Below are positions 1-6,169 of a stretch of DNA of 13,922 nt, one piece after another (position 1 is the first letter of the stretch; every line of letters begins with the position of its first letter). The stretch lies in NCBI GenBank assembly GCA_023426375.1, contig JAFAAV010000141.1, forward strand, positions 1 to 13,922, written 5' to 3'. The DNA is from Actinomycetes bacterium (GTDB lineage: Bacteria; Actinomycetota; Actinomycetes; Actinomycetales; Micrococcaceae). Position numbers and translations under genes: made by a program. The notes beneath the pieces were generated by a model, which did no database searches, was not told the DNA's origin, and worked only from the letters and a program-made list of their open reading frames with translations.

Positions 1-1388
1 ATGACCGCGCTCAACAGCTCCGGGCCGGGCAGCGAGAGTTCACCGATCGCAGCGCCCCGGGTCAGACCCGGACTCAGCGCATCACGATCGTGCAGCCGTT
101 CAACCGCGGTCCTCAGCTGGTTGGCCCATGAGGTCAACATGGGTCGATGAAGCCACCAGTGACCCGCTCGCAGAATGTCCGCGTCTGCGGGAGGCTCAAC
201 ACTGTTCGGATCCATCAGACCCAGCGTGTGCAGCCATGCCACGCGGACGGCACCGCGACGCATCGTCTCTGCGACAGCATCCCCCGTGTCCGGAAGTCCG
301 GCCAACCATGCGGCCTGGCGTGCGCTGTCGCCACGCCGGGTGAGTTCGGCCGGGTCCACGTCCAAGACCCGCGCACCGCCCAACAGCACACGTGCTTCGG
401 GATAGCGCATGACCAGCCGATCACCCGGGATCAGGGCTAACTCCCGGGACAGGTGCACGCGCGCATGATCGTCGTCGAAGGGTCGCAAGCGCGCGGGTAC
501 CGAGGCAGAACCCGCGTGAACCATGATCTCGGCAGGCGCGTCCTCGAAGGCGATCCCGGAGATCCTGCGGACATCCAGTTCGTCCGTGGTGGGCCACTGC
601 TCCGTGGCCAGGAGCGCATCACCGCGATGAATGTCCTCCGCCGAGATGCCGCGCAGATTGATGGCCACGCGATGGGTGGGGCCAATGCTCTCGACAGAAG
701 AATTGTGGCTCTGCAGCGACCGCACGGTCACGGCCCGCTTGCCGCCCTGACCGAGTAGCGTTAGCCGGTCCCCCACGCGAACCGTCCCGCCGGTCAGCGT
801 GCCCGTCACCACGGTTCCGGCTCCGGACACCGAGAACGCCCGGTCCACCCACAACCGCAATCGCTCGGCGGGGTCCGGCAGGGGAAGCCCGTCCAGCACT
901 CCGTCCAACGCCACACGGAACTCGTCCAACCCCGTTTTGTTCTGGGCAGACACGGCCACCACTGGTGCATCACGCAGACCGGTTCCGGTGAGTTCGCCCC
1001 GGACCTGCTCCGTCACCGCTTCGACTCGTTCAGGCGCCCGATCCGTTTTGGTCAGCACGATCAGACCGCGCTCAATTCCCAGCGCTTCTATTGCGTCCCG
1101 GTGATCGCTGGATTGGGCCTGCCACCCTTCGTCGGCGGCCACAACGAAACACACGACGGGTGCCGGTCCGAGCCCAGCCAGCATGTTGCCGAGGAATCGC
1201 TCGTGTCCTGGCACGTCCACGAACGCCACGTTTTTCCCGGACGGTAGATCCGCCCACGCGAAGCCCAGGTCGATGGTGAGCCCGCGTCGTTTCTCCTCGG
1301 CCCAGCGGTCCGGTTCCATGCCGGTCAGGGCGCGCACCAGCGTGGATTTTCCGTGGTCGACGTGCCCTGCGGTTGCCACGACATACAT
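1..1388 (-). CDS. selB: Selenocysteine-specific elongation factor SelB (3' end cut by window edge)
   Basis: SelB is the GTP-binding factor that brings Sec-tRNA-Sec to UGA codons by binding the SECIS hairpin of the mRNA in the cytoplasm. The 462 visible codons show the full G domain: P-loop GHVDHGKST at residues 8-16, the switch-I segment EEKRRGLTID at 31-40, DVPGH at 58-62, TKTD at 113-116 and SAQNKTG at 147-153. Domains II and III follow (about 175-350), and the SelB-specific C-terminal winged-helix region starts around 355 and continues beyond the left edge (E. coli SelB is 614 residues). The ATG at 1386-1388 shares its A with the selA stop (TGATG), so translation is probably coupled; a GGGAG lies about 11 bases upstream. 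It is the last visible gene of a selC-selA-selB unit. The long N-terminal match to SelB rather than EF-Tu or IF2 makes the call firm. Confidence 0.96.
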   Translation of the reverse strand, partial: MYVVATAGHVDHGKSTLVRALTGMEPDRWAEEKRRGLTIDLGFAWADLPSGKNVAFVDVPGHERFLGNMLAGLGPAPVVCFVVAADEGWQAQSSDHRDAIEALGIERGLIVLTKTDRAPERVEAVTEQVRGELTGTGLRDAPVVAVSAQNKTGLDEFRVALDGVLDGLPLPDPAERLRLWVDRAFSVSGAGTVVTGTLTGGTVRVGDRLTLLGQGGKRAVTVRSLQSHNSSVESIGPTHRVAINLRGISAEDIHRGDALLATEQWPTTDELDVRRISGIAFEDAPAEIMVHAGSASVPARLRPFDDDHARVHLSRELALIPGDRLVMRYPEARVLLGGARVLDVDPAELTRRGDSARQAAWLAGLPDTGDAVAETMRRGAVRVAWLHTLGLMDPNSVEPPADADILRAGHWWLHRPMLTSWANQLRTAVERLHDRDALSPGLTRGAAIGELSLPGPELLSAV

Positions 1389-2695
1389 CAGTCCAGCGCT
1401 CCCAACGCGGCGCGTGCCGCGGCGGTGACCCGAGCGTCGTCGTCCCCGGGAATGCAGCGTAGGTCGATGAGGCACGCGCCGTCATGGACGCGCGGCAGCA
1501 CTGCGGGTTGGCCCAGTCTCAACGCCGACGCCGCTCGCTCCGGCAGGCGCACCGCCCACCCGGGCAGCGGCACTCCGGGTGCTCCGCCGCCGCCCACGCG
1601 ACCGTCGTGGGGAACCACGGGCATGCCGAGTTCGTGACCGAGTTTCTCAGCCCGCTCGCGCAACCGCTCGGGGTCCACGTGAAGCGCCTGCTGCACCGGA
1701 GTATCGCCGGAAACCAACGTGGCTTCGAGCGCGGCGAGGGTCAGCTTGTCAGCACGAACGGCACGTGCCAGCGGATGTTTGGCGAGCTTGTGGATCGTCT
1801 CCGCGCGGCCCAGCAAAAGTCCCGCCTGGGTGCCGCCGAGCAATTTGTCGCCGCTGGCGATGACAACGTCCGCACCGGCCTCGAGGGCTTCGGACAGGCT
1901 GGGTTCATCGGGAAGGACTGGGTCCGGCGTGAGCAGTCCGCTGCCCACATCCATGATCAGCGGCAGGCCGTGCTCATCCGCGAGCGCTCGAAGGTCCCGC
2001 AAGGGGACGTCCGAGGTGAACCCGTCGACCCTGAAGTTGCTCGGGTGGACCTTGAGTAGCGCTGCGGTCTGGGGACTCACGGCATCGGCGTAATCGGCCG
2101 GGTGGGTGCGGTTGGTCGTGCCGACCTCTCGCAAACGTGCACCCGTGGATTCCATAAGATCCGGCAAGCGGAAACCCGCGCCGATCTCCACGAGTTCACC
2201 GCGGCTCACGATGATTTCGCGACCGGCGGCCAAGGCGGTCGTAGCCAGGACGAGGGCGGCCGCACCGTTGTTGACGATCAGTGCATCCTCGGCCGCCGGG
2301 CACGCCGTCAGCAAAGCCTCGCGCGTGGCCAGCCCTCGTTTGGACCGTTGTCCCGTGGCGAGATCCAGTTCGACATCCACGTATCCACTCGCGGTCAGTA
2401 ATGCCTCGCGGGCAGCAGGCGATAGCGGAGCCCTACCGAGGTTCGTGTGGATGACCACGCCGGTCGCGTTCAGCACGGGCGACAGGGAGGTGGTCCGGCG
2501 TTCGGTGAGAGCGGTGATCACCGCGTCCTGCACCTCTTCCGGCGCAATCTCAGATTGTCGGGCCCGATTCTGAGCCTGCGAAATGACCGCGCGAATCACC
2601 TGATCACTCAGCCTGTTACGAGCTTCCTGCACCTCCGGTAGCGTCAGGAGCTGGTCCGTGCGGGGAATCCGTGAACGGGGGTCTGCACCGGTCAC
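1388..2695 (-). CDS. selA: L-seryl-tRNA(Sec) selenium transferase SelA
   Basis: SelA is the PLP enzyme that converts Ser-tRNA-Sec to Sec-tRNA-Sec using selenophosphate. The protein is 435 residues, close to the usual 440-470. The PLP lysine is K284 in SGDKLLGGTQAG; other family blocks are NATGVVIHTNLGRAPLS (about 76-92), IVNNGAAALVL (140-150), VSRGELVEIG and REVGTTNRTH (189-199). The GTG at 2693-2695 is chosen as start because AAGGAG sits 5 bases before it and the protein then begins a few residues before the conserved N-terminal IPRTDQLL segment. The open frame continues upstream, but that extension would read through tRNA-Sec, so it is not coding. The gene lies 76 bases downstream of selC and overlaps selB by one base, so selC-selA-selB probably form one transcript. 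Confidence 0.96.
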   Translation of the reverse strand: MTGADPRSRIPRTDQLLTLPEVQEARNRLSDQVIRAVISQAQNRARQSEIAPEEVQDAVITALTERRTTSLSPVLNATGVVIHTNLGRAPLSPAAREALLTASGYVDVELDLATGQRSKRGLATREALLTACPAAEDALIVNNGAAALVLATTALAAGREIIVSRGELVEIGAGFRLPDLMESTGARLREVGTTNRTHPADYADAVSPQTAALLKVHPSNFRVDGFTSDVPLRDLRALADEHGLPLIMDVGSGLLTPDPVLPDEPSLSEALEAGADVVIASGDKLLGGTQAGLLLGRAETIHKLAKHPLARAVRADKLTLAALEATLVSGDTPVQQALHVDPERLRERAEKLGHELGMPVVPHDGRVGGGGAPGVPLPGWAVRLPERAASALRLGQPAVLPRVHDGACLIDLRCIPGDDDARVTAAARAALGALD

Positions 2696-2700
2696 TGTGA

Positions 2701-2706
2701 CTCCTT
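2701..2706 (-). promoter_or_regulatory. Ribosome binding site of selA
   Basis: AAGGAG on the minus strand, 5 bases before the GTG at 2693-2695. It is a near-perfect Shine-Dalgarno sequence and decides the selA start against the longer open frame that runs into tRNA-Sec. Confidence 0.8.
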
Positions 2707-2719
2707 GTGCGTTTCGGGG

Positions 2720-2745
2720 CCTGGGTGTGCGGCCACCGCCCCAGG
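2720..2745 (-). other. Strong hairpin in the selC-selA spacer
   Basis: On the minus strand CCTGGG-GCGG pairs with CCGC-(ACA)-CCCAGG around a TGG loop: ten GC-rich base pairs with one 3-base bulge. It lies between the encoded CCA end of tRNA-Sec (2772) and the selA ribosome binding site (2701-2706). No T tract follows, so it is not a classical intrinsic terminator. It could partly terminate, mark the boundary for processing tRNA-Sec from the selA mRNA, or protect the mRNA 5' end after cleavage. The structure is seen directly; any role is inference. Confidence 0.5.
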
Positions 2746-2771
2746 TCAGGCCGAGGAGCGGCGGCCAAAGT

Positions 2772-2866
2772 TGGCGGAAGCGGACGGGAATCGAACCCGC
2801 CAAACCGAGATACTCGGTTTCACCGGTTTTGAAGACCGGGGAGCCCACCAGGACCCAGACGCCTCC
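2772..2866 (-). tRNA. selC: tRNA-Sec (anticodon TCA)
   Basis: This 95-base selenocysteine tRNA is charged with serine by SerRS, converted by SelA and delivered by SelB. The anticodon TCA is at 2830-2832 in the loop CTTCAAA with a 5-bp stem CCGGT/ACCGG. Diagnostic features are the 6-bp D stem GGGTCC/GGGCTC with a 4-base TGGT loop, the long variable arm of 8 bp (AAACCGAG/CTCGGTTT, 2802-2820) with a TAT loop, the T loop TTCGATT on stem GCGGG/CCCGT, discriminator G at 2775 and an encoded CCA at 2772-2774. The spacing fits the bacterial 8+5 acceptor/T-stem layout, but the eighth acceptor pair is a U-C mismatch (2859 with 2783) and pair 4 is G-U. The gene heads the selA-selB unit and is divergent from selD. 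Confidence 0.97.
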
Positions 2867-2872
2867 GTGTCG

Positions 2873-2878
2873 AACCTA
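2873..2878 (-). promoter_or_regulatory. Candidate -10 element of the selC-selA-selB unit
   Basis: TAGGTT on the minus strand fits the actinobacterial TANNNT -10 pattern and sits 6 bases before the first base of mature tRNA-Sec (2866), so transcription could start at or next to the tRNA 5' end. No convincing -35 box is visible. It lies within the 49-base spacer shared with the divergent selD promoter. Confidence 0.45.
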
Positions 2879-2903
2879 TCACCGGCCGCGCAGGAGCCCT
2901 TCC

Positions 2904-2909
2904 TAGACT
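2904..2909 (+). promoter_or_regulatory. Candidate -10 element of selD, implying a leaderless mRNA
   Basis: TAGACT followed by six bases (GGGGGC) and then the A of the selD ATG at 2916. In actinobacteria a TANNNT this close to the start codon usually marks transcription beginning at the start codon itself. The G run is only one base from the ATG, too near to act as a normal ribosome binding site, which supports leaderless translation. No clear -35 box was found. Confidence 0.5.
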
Positions 2910-2915
2910 GGGGGC

Positions 2916-3932
2916 ATGGCTTCTGCTCAATCCTCGTCCACCGACCTTCGACTCACCGGGTACGCTCACGGCGGCGGTTGCGCGTGCAAGATCCCGCCGG
3001 GGGAACTCGAAGAGGCCGTGCGCGGCCTCACGGGCCAAACCGCGCCCAACGTTCTGGTTGGCCTGGACGACGGCGACGACGCCGCTGCGGTCCTGGTTCG
3101 CGATGACCTCGCCGTGCTGTCCACGGCCGATTTCTTCACCCCCGTGGTCGACAGCGCCTACGACTGGGGGCGCATCGCTGCCGCCAACGCACTTTCGGAC
3201 GTATACGCCATGGGTGGTCATCCGATCGTGGCGATCAATCTGGTCGGCTGGCCCCGAGACCTGCTCCCTATGGAGCTGATGTCCGAGGTCCTGCAGGGTG
3301 GACTGGATATCGCTTCCAAAGCGGGATGCCCGGTGATCGGCGGTCACTCGATCGACGACCCCGAACCCAAGTACGGTATGGCCGTGACCGGCACCGCTGA
3401 CCCCACCAAGCTGCTCCGCAACGACACCGCGGAGGCGGGGTTGCCCATTACACTGACCAAACCCCTGGGGGTGGGACTGCTCAACAACCGCCACAAGCAG
3501 ACCGGCGAGGTCTTCGAGGAAGCCATCGCCACTATGACCCAGCTCAACAGGGATGCCTCCCAAGCGGCAGTTGCTGCGGGGCTGAAGGCGGCCACGGATG
3601 TCACCGGTTTCGGACTGCTCGGTCACCTGTACAAGATGGCCCGCGCCTCCGGAGTGGGCGCGGTGATCGATCGCAGCGCAGTGCCCATGGTTTCCGGTGC
3701 GGCCGAAGCGCTGCGGGACGGGTTTGTCTCCGGCGGAACCCGTCGCAACCTGGACTGGGTGCGCCCGCACCTCACCGCTGACTCCGGCATCACCGAAGAA
3801 GATTTACTGTTCCTCGCGGACGCTCAGACGTCAGGCGGGCTCCTCGTGATCGGAGAACTGCCCGGTTACCCCGTGATCGGTGAGACCGTGGCTCTCCCCC
3901 AACGCGACGAAGAGCTGGTTCGCGTCCGCTGA
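2916..3932 (+). CDS. selD: Selenide, water dikinase SelD (selenophosphate synthetase)
   Basis: SelD makes selenophosphate from selenide and ATP, the selenium donor for SelA. The protein is 338 residues (E. coli 347). The N-terminal active-site block HGGGCACK gives C22 and K25, which match E. coli C17 and K20; the catalytic position is cysteine here, not selenocysteine. Further family blocks are GLDDGDDAAAV (about 49-59) with metal-binding aspartates, STADFFTPVVD, ANALSDVYAMGG (about 90-101), GGHSIDDPEPKYG (about 142-154), ATDVTGFGLLGH (about 228-239) and the C-terminal DAQTSGGLL (about 307-315). It is alone on the plus strand, divergent from selC by 49 bases, and its stop codon (3930-3932) abuts that of the converging nrfD-like gene. 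The ATG is chosen for its position just before the conserved LRLTGYAHGGGC segment. Confidence 0.97.
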   Translation: MASAQSSSTDLRLTGYAHGGGCACKIPPGELEEAVRGLTGQTAPNVLVGLDDGDDAAAVLVRDDLAVLSTADFFTPVVDSAYDWGRIAAANALSDVYAMGGHPIVAINLVGWPRDLLPMELMSEVLQGGLDIASKAGCPVIGGHSIDDPEPKYGMAVTGTADPTKLLRNDTAEAGLPITLTKPLGVGLLNNRHKQTGEVFEEAIATMTQLNRDASQAAVAAGLKAATDVTGFGLLGHLYKMARASGVGAVIDRSAVPMVSGAAEALRDGFVSGGTRRNLDWVRPHLTADSGITEEDLLFLADAQTSGGLLVIGELPGYPVIGETVALPQRDEELVRVR

Positions 3933-5033
3933 TCAGCCCGCCGTGGTGATCGAGTCGTCGGTGATGCCCGCGGCACGGCGCTTCTCCAAGCGGTTGCGCT
4001 GCGGTTCCACGGTGTACTTGGGATCCTTCACGGAGTCCTTGCCCGCCTGGAATACACCGAAGCGGGTCAGAGCCGAGGAGGCAACCAAGGCGGCACCCGA
4101 AAGAGCGGCGGCCCAGCGACGTCGCCCGCCGAGGATCGTCCCCGCGGCGCCAGCGAGAGCCAGACGTTCGCTCCATGTGAGCCATGTTCCGGGACGGCCC
4201 TGCTCGAGAGGCTCCGCGGCCACGGGATCCATGCGCTCCTTCATGAGGTGCATGGCCACGAGCTCGCCAGCCACGCCCGCGAGCGCGAAAGTGCGAGCCG
4301 GCGCGGTCTCCCGCACTGGGGTGGTCAGCATCGCGAGGCCGCCGGCGGCCAGGGAAGCCGAGCTTACGAACACGAACGGAAGATCCTTGTGCATCGCGTT
4401 CCACGTGGGAACTGCGGTGTCGCCGAGCAGCACTGCGGTGTAGGCAGCCAGCGGCGCGCCCAGTACCGCGGCACCAGCGGCAGCGGGGCGGTCGACGAAT
4501 CGGAGGACCGGGCGCAGCGGGCCCAATGGCAGTTTCGCGTGCGTCATCCGGTCCACCTCGGCGGCAGCGGCGACACCCGCGTGCGTGGCGTAATAGGCCA
4601 GCAACCACGACCCCAAACTCATGGGAGAGGTGGGTTTGATGGTTCGCATCATGTGCAGGAACCGCTCGGGGCGGCCCAGGTCGGTGACCAAGGCCACCGT
4701 GCCTAGGCTCGCAGCGGTGATGGCGGACAGCCGCATGTTGCGCCGCAGCAAGGGCTGGTCGGTGAGTTCGGCACCGAAGGCCAGGATGGACGAGCCACCC
4801 GCAAGACCGCCGAGGAACAGGTACGCGCCAATTTCCTTCTCCCACGGCGGGGCCTTGACGATGGGTCGCCCGTAGTAGGAGGTGAACTCCGGTTCAGGCA
4901 CCATGGGCATTTCGCGCGAGCCGTCGCCTCCGCGGCGGAATGCTGACCCGGGCGCACGACGGCGCCCCTTGCCCTTGCGTTTACGACGCGGCTCCTCCGG
5001 CGGCCGGTAGCTGTCGAATTCTGACACGCTCAT
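3933..5033 (-). CDS. nrfD: NrfD/PsrC-type membrane subunit of formate dehydrogenase
   Basis: This 366-residue polytopic protein is probably the quinone-reactive membrane anchor that takes electrons from FdhB. About eight hydrophobic segments can be seen (roughly 67-90, 101-118, 139-158, 185-205, 219-237, 246-262, 288-301, 306-322). NrfD-type motifs are YYGRPIVKAPPW (53-64), LFLGGLAGGSS (72-82) and TDLGRPERFLHM (117-128). The first 40 residues are rich in Arg and Lys, which argues for a cytoplasmic N-terminus. It replaces the cytochrome b gamma subunit of the E. coli FdnGHI type; no haem-binding pattern was recognised. Its ATG overlaps the fdhB stop as ATGA, so it is translationally coupled as the third gene of the operon. 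Quinone as acceptor is inferred from family, not visible in sequence. Confidence 0.9.
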   Translation of the reverse strand: MSVSEFDSYRPPEEPRRKRKGKGRRRAPGSAFRRGGDGSREMPMVPEPEFTSYYGRPIVKAPPWEKEIGAYLFLGGLAGGSSILAFGAELTDQPLLRRNMRLSAITAASLGTVALVTDLGRPERFLHMMRTIKPTSPMSLGSWLLAYYATHAGVAAAAEVDRMTHAKLPLGPLRPVLRFVDRPAAAGAAVLGAPLAAYTAVLLGDTAVPTWNAMHKDLPFVFVSSASLAAGGLAMLTTPVRETAPARTFALAGVAGELVAMHLMKERMDPVAAEPLEQGRPGTWLTWSERLALAGAAGTILGGRRRWAAALSGAALVASSALTRFGVFQAGKDSVKDPKYTVEPQRNRLEKRRAAGITDDSITTAG

Positions 5034-6169
5034 CGGCGACCTCCCGAGGCGAAAGCGACGGCACCCACGGCCAACATGCCGGCAACGGCCATTCCAGCTC
5101 GCTTGAACATGTACGGAAGATCCGCCGTGGGGACTCGCGGATCCGGGGGCAGACCATAGGTTTCCGGTTCGTCCAGAAGGAGGAACACGGAACCGGTGCC
5201 GCCCACGCCGTCCTTGGGGTTGGCGCCGTAGAGCCGAGCCTCGGTCTTGCCCTGCTCGTGCATTTGCGTGACCCGCTCGCGAGCGGTCGCCACCATGGAA
5301 TCGCGGTCACCGTACTTGATGGACGTGGTGGGGCAGGCCTGAGCACACGCCGGGGTTTGGTCGTTCTTCATCCGGTCGTAGCAGAGCGTGCATTTCTGGG
5401 CGACGCCGTGTTCGGGCACCTTGACGGTGTCCGGCATGGGCGGTGCATCCCGCTGGTTCTTGGGTTCGAACACACCGTCGCCGCGGCGCTCGATCACACC
5501 GAACGGGCAACCGGCCACGCACGTGCCACAACCGTTGCAGATATCGTCCTGAACCACCACGGTGCCGTACTCGGTGCGGAACAGCGCACCCGTGGGGCAC
5601 ACGTCTAAGCAGCCCGCATTGGTGCAGTGCTTGCACACGTCCGAGGACATGAGCCAGCGGAAATCCGGGGTGTCCGGGTGCACGGATGCATCCACAGGTG
5701 ACCCTGTTCCCTGGCTTTCGGGGGTGTCCGAAGCGCTGTCTAGCGAGGACGAACTGCCGCAACCACACCCACCACCGGAACCGCAACCAGCCGGGGCGGC
5801 TTGCGTCACGGGGATGGTGCCCTGCGGCGTCGTCGTACTGGATACTGAACCCTGCGGCGGGCCGACCCGGGGCATACCCAGGTTCACGAGCGCGCGACCC
5901 GACTCGCGAGCGCGTTCGATCTGGTCCGCGCCCTGCTCGATGAAGGCCACGTGGCGCCAGGTGTTAGCGCCCAGAGCGCCCGTGTTGTCGTAGGAGGAAC
6001 CCAGCAGCTCGTAGTCCGAATCGACCGGATTGCGGTTCCACTCCTTACACGCGACCTCGCACGCCTTGCACCCGATGCAGATCGAGGTATCCGTGAAGAA
6101 CCCCTTGCGCGGGTGCGGGTGATCGTAGTGGGCGTCCGCTGTCGGATTGGCTGAAGCTTCTCCGGTCAT
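5030..6169 (-). CDS. fdhB: Formate dehydrogenase iron-sulfur (beta) subunit
   Basis: This 379-residue ferredoxin-like subunit conducts electrons from FdhA to the membrane subunit. It has 16 cysteines placed for four [4Fe-4S] clusters: C31/34/37/41 (CIGCKACEVAC), C179/182/187/191 (CKHCTNAGCLDVC), C211/214/217/221 (CNGCGTCVAGC) and C260/263/275/279. Residues about 105-170 form a low-complexity Pro/Thr/Gly/Ser linker with three extra cysteines (C129, C135, C137 in CGSGGGCGCG). A single hydrophobic helix near the C-terminus (about 355-375) is a likely membrane anchor, as in FdnH-type beta subunits. The ATG overlaps the fdhA stop as ATGA, and its own stop overlaps the nrfD-like start the same way, so the three proteins are probably made in equal amounts. 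No signal peptide is visible. Confidence 0.94.
   Translation of the reverse strand: MTGEASANPTADAHYDHPHPRKGFFTDTSICIGCKACEVACKEWNRNPVDSDYELLGSSYDNTGALGANTWRHVAFIEQGADQIERARESGRALVNLGMPRVGPPQGSVSSTTTPQGTIPVTQAAPAGCGSGGGCGCGSSSSLDSASDTPESQGTGSPVDASVHPDTPDFRWLMSSDVCKHCTNAGCLDVCPTGALFRTEYGTVVVQDDICNGCGTCVAGCPFGVIERRGDGVFEPKNQRDAPPMPDTVKVPEHGVAQKCTLCYDRMKNDQTPACAQACPTTSIKYGDRDSMVATARERVTQMHEQGKTEARLYGANPKDGVGGTGSVFLLLDEPETYGLPPDPRVPTADLPYMFKRAGMAVAGMLAVGAVAFASGGRR

Noticed and set aside
2696..2848. N-terminal extension of selA into the tRNA-Sec region
   Set aside because: The extension would translate tRNA-Sec and the spacer hairpin; the GTG at 2693-2695 has a strong ribosome binding site and matches the usual SelA start.
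2820..3770. Minus-strand open frame of 316 codons over selD
   Set aside because: It is antisense to a clear selD and would also cover tRNA-Sec; no domain was recognised.
3790..4845. Second minus-strand open frame overlapping the nrfD-like gene
   Set aside because: It is out of frame with the membrane protein, Arg/His/Gly-rich and without hydrophobic segments or motifs, a typical shadow frame.
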